A stretch of 6,195 nt of DNA, taken from JBEVOS01 sp964564595 (GTDB taxonomy: Bacteria; Pseudomonadota; Alphaproteobacteria; Caulobacterales; Aquidulcibacteraceae). This document shows, one piece after another, positions 5,205 to 6,195 of the stretch. Under the pieces are notes generated by a model. It saw only the letters and a list, made by a program, of their open reading frames with translations. It made no database searches and was not told the origin of the DNA. Position numbers and translations under genes: made by a program. Location: NCBI GenBank assembly GCA_964564595.1, contig CAZMCA010000195.1, forward strand, positions 1-6,195, in the 5' to 3' direction. The first letter of the stretch is position 1. Each line of letters begins with the position of its first letter.

Positions 5205-6195
5205 TCCTCGTCTCGCGCCTTTTTCATTTCCCGGTACCGCTTCGTGCGCTGAATATGCACGCGCCGCGTTTCAGCGCGCGCGAGCGGATCGTCCTTGCGC
5301 GCTTCGTAGGCCAGTTCGCGCTGGAGCTTGTCGTACCCGCGCCAGCGCTCTTCGGTGAGCGCGCCGCTCTCGAACGCTGCGGCCACCGCGCAACCCGGCT
5401 CGCCCGCATGCCGGCAATCGCTGAAACGGCACGCGGCCACGATCTCCGCCACGTCCTCGAACGTCGCCGAGACGCCTTCGTCCGCGCCCCACACCGCCAT
5501 CTCCCGCATGCCGGGCGAATCGAGGATCAGCACGCCCGAAGGCAGGACGAACAATTCGCGGTGCGTTGTCGTATGGCGTCCGCGCTTGTCATCGCCGCTG
5601 ATCGCCGCCGTGTGCATCAGCGTTTCGCCAGCAAGCGCGTTGAGCAACGTCGATTTGCCCACGCCCGATGAGCCGAGCAGCGCCGCCGTCCGCCCCGGCG
5701 CAAGATGCGCCGCAAGCGCCGCCACGCCATCGCCCGTCAGCGAAGAGATCGCGATCACCGGCGCATCGCCCGCCACCACTTCGATCTCCGCGCGCCGCGC
5801 CGCCACATCTTCGCAAAGATCGGCCTTGGTCAGCACCACGATCGGTTCGGCGCCGCCTTCGCGCGCCACCGCAAGGTAGCGCTCGATGCGGCGCGGAGAG
5901 AGATCGCCGTTCAACGCCGCCGCGATCAGCGCGACATCTAGATTGGCGGCAATGACCTGCAGCCGATCGTCCGGCGCCTTGCGACGAAACACGGTTGCGC
6001 GCGGCAACACGCCGTGGATCGTCGCGGTGCGCTCTTGAGGCCGCAGCGCGGCGACCGCCCAGTCGCCGACGACAGGAAAGCCGCCTTGATCGGCCTCGTG
6101 CGCAAAGCGCCCGGAAAGTGCGGCGGCGTAGTCGCCGTCTTCGCCGAAGACCCGGTAGAGCCCGCGCTGTTGTTCGATCACGCGCGCGGGCGCGC
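5201..6195 (-). CDS. rsgA: Ribosome small subunit-dependent GTPase A, 5' end beyond the window
   Basis: RsgA (YjeQ) binds the 30S subunit late in maturation and hydrolyses GTP to release assembly factors and check the decoding site. The order of GTPase motifs is circularly permuted, as expected. Numbering from the GTG at 6181, G4 TKAD is at 118-121, G5 SSLTG at 146-150, the P-loop GSSGVGKST at 170-178, the G2 region RHTTTHRE at 202-209 and G3 DSPG at 221-224. Before these lies the OB-fold RNA-binding domain (about 1-65). After them is the zinc site C251, C256, H258, C264 in the family signature EPGCAV, then a basic helical tail. All key residues are present. The GTG at 6181 is probably an internal valine. 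The frame stays open to the window edge, and the preceding residues (APAR before VIEQQRGLYRV) fit the conserved N-terminal region. About 20-30 residues are probably missing, as the family is usually around 350 long. Confidence 0.95.
   Translation of the reverse strand, partial: APARVIEQQRGLYRVFGEDGDYAAALSGRFAHEADQGGFPVVGDWAVAALRPQERTATIHGVLPRATVFRRKAPDDRLQVIAANLDVALIAAALNGDLSPRRIERYLAVAREGGAEPIVVLTKADLCEDVAARRAEIEVVAGDAPVIAISSLTGDGVAALAAHLAPGRTAALLGSSGVGKSTLLNALAGETLMHTAAISGDDKRGRHTTTHRELFVLPSGVLILDSPGMREMAVWGADEGVSATFEDVAEIVAACRFSDCRHAGEPGCAVAAAFESGALTEERWRGYDKLQRELAYEARKDDPLARAETRRVHIQRTKRYREMKKARDED

Noticed and set aside
5147..5224. Intrinsic terminator made of the hairpin plus a T-run
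   Set aside because: On the minus strand no T-run follows the stem. The TTTTT at 5220-5224 is on the plus strand, about 15 bases past the stem, and is the lysine codons near the end of rsgA.
5180..5879. Plus-strand frames of 163 and 183 codons across rsgA
   Set aside because: They lie opposite an unambiguous rsgA with all motifs intact, and their composition is shadow-like.

Overview
This is a GC-rich, gene-dense stretch of bacterial chromosome with short spacers, alternative start codons (GTG, TTG) and tightly packed genes. The protein families point to an alphaproteobacterium: a CHK/EcKL-type kinase-like protein, a large glutathione-S-transferase-like protein, a DUF2233/NAGPA protein, a glycine-zipper envelope protein and RsgA. 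The Caulobacterales/Hyphomonadales/Sphingomonadales neighbourhood is my best guess. This is inferred from family resemblance and base composition only. I see no tRNA, rRNA, CRISPR array, insertion sequence, integrase or phage gene.

Layout, left to right. (1) Positions 1-887, plus strand: the C-terminal end of a CHK/EcKL-like phosphotransferase, overlapping by one base a secreted protein of unknown function. (2) Positions 898-1317, minus strand: a 139-residue cytosolic protein of unknown function, convergent with the secreted protein. (3) A 75-108 bp divergent spacer, depending on the start of the next gene, carrying a 10-bp perfect palindrome. (4) About 1426-4703, plus strand: a large GST-like protein, then after a 109-bp gap an MFS transporter that overlaps by 8 bases a membrane-anchored phosphodiester glycosidase (DUF2233/NAGPA). 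(5) Positions 4704-6195, minus strand: a secreted Gly/Tyr/Pro-rich glycine-zipper protein, and upstream of it rsgA, the circularly permuted GTPase for 30S ribosome maturation, cut by the window edge.

The MFS transporter and glycosidase are the only pair whose overlap and topology suggest a shared job: uptake or export of a compound that is trimmed at the periplasmic face. The kinase-like gene and the secreted unknown are also translationally coupled. RsgA is housekeeping. Most of the window is ordinary chromosome. The least explained DNA is the 77-bp gap between rsgA and the glycine-zipper gene. It holds a 20-bp imperfect hairpin without a T-tract, and inside it a direct repeat (CTGAACG, 4-bp spacer, CTGAACG) with the geometry of an OmpR/PhoB-type operator. 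I found no convincing new multi-gene system here.
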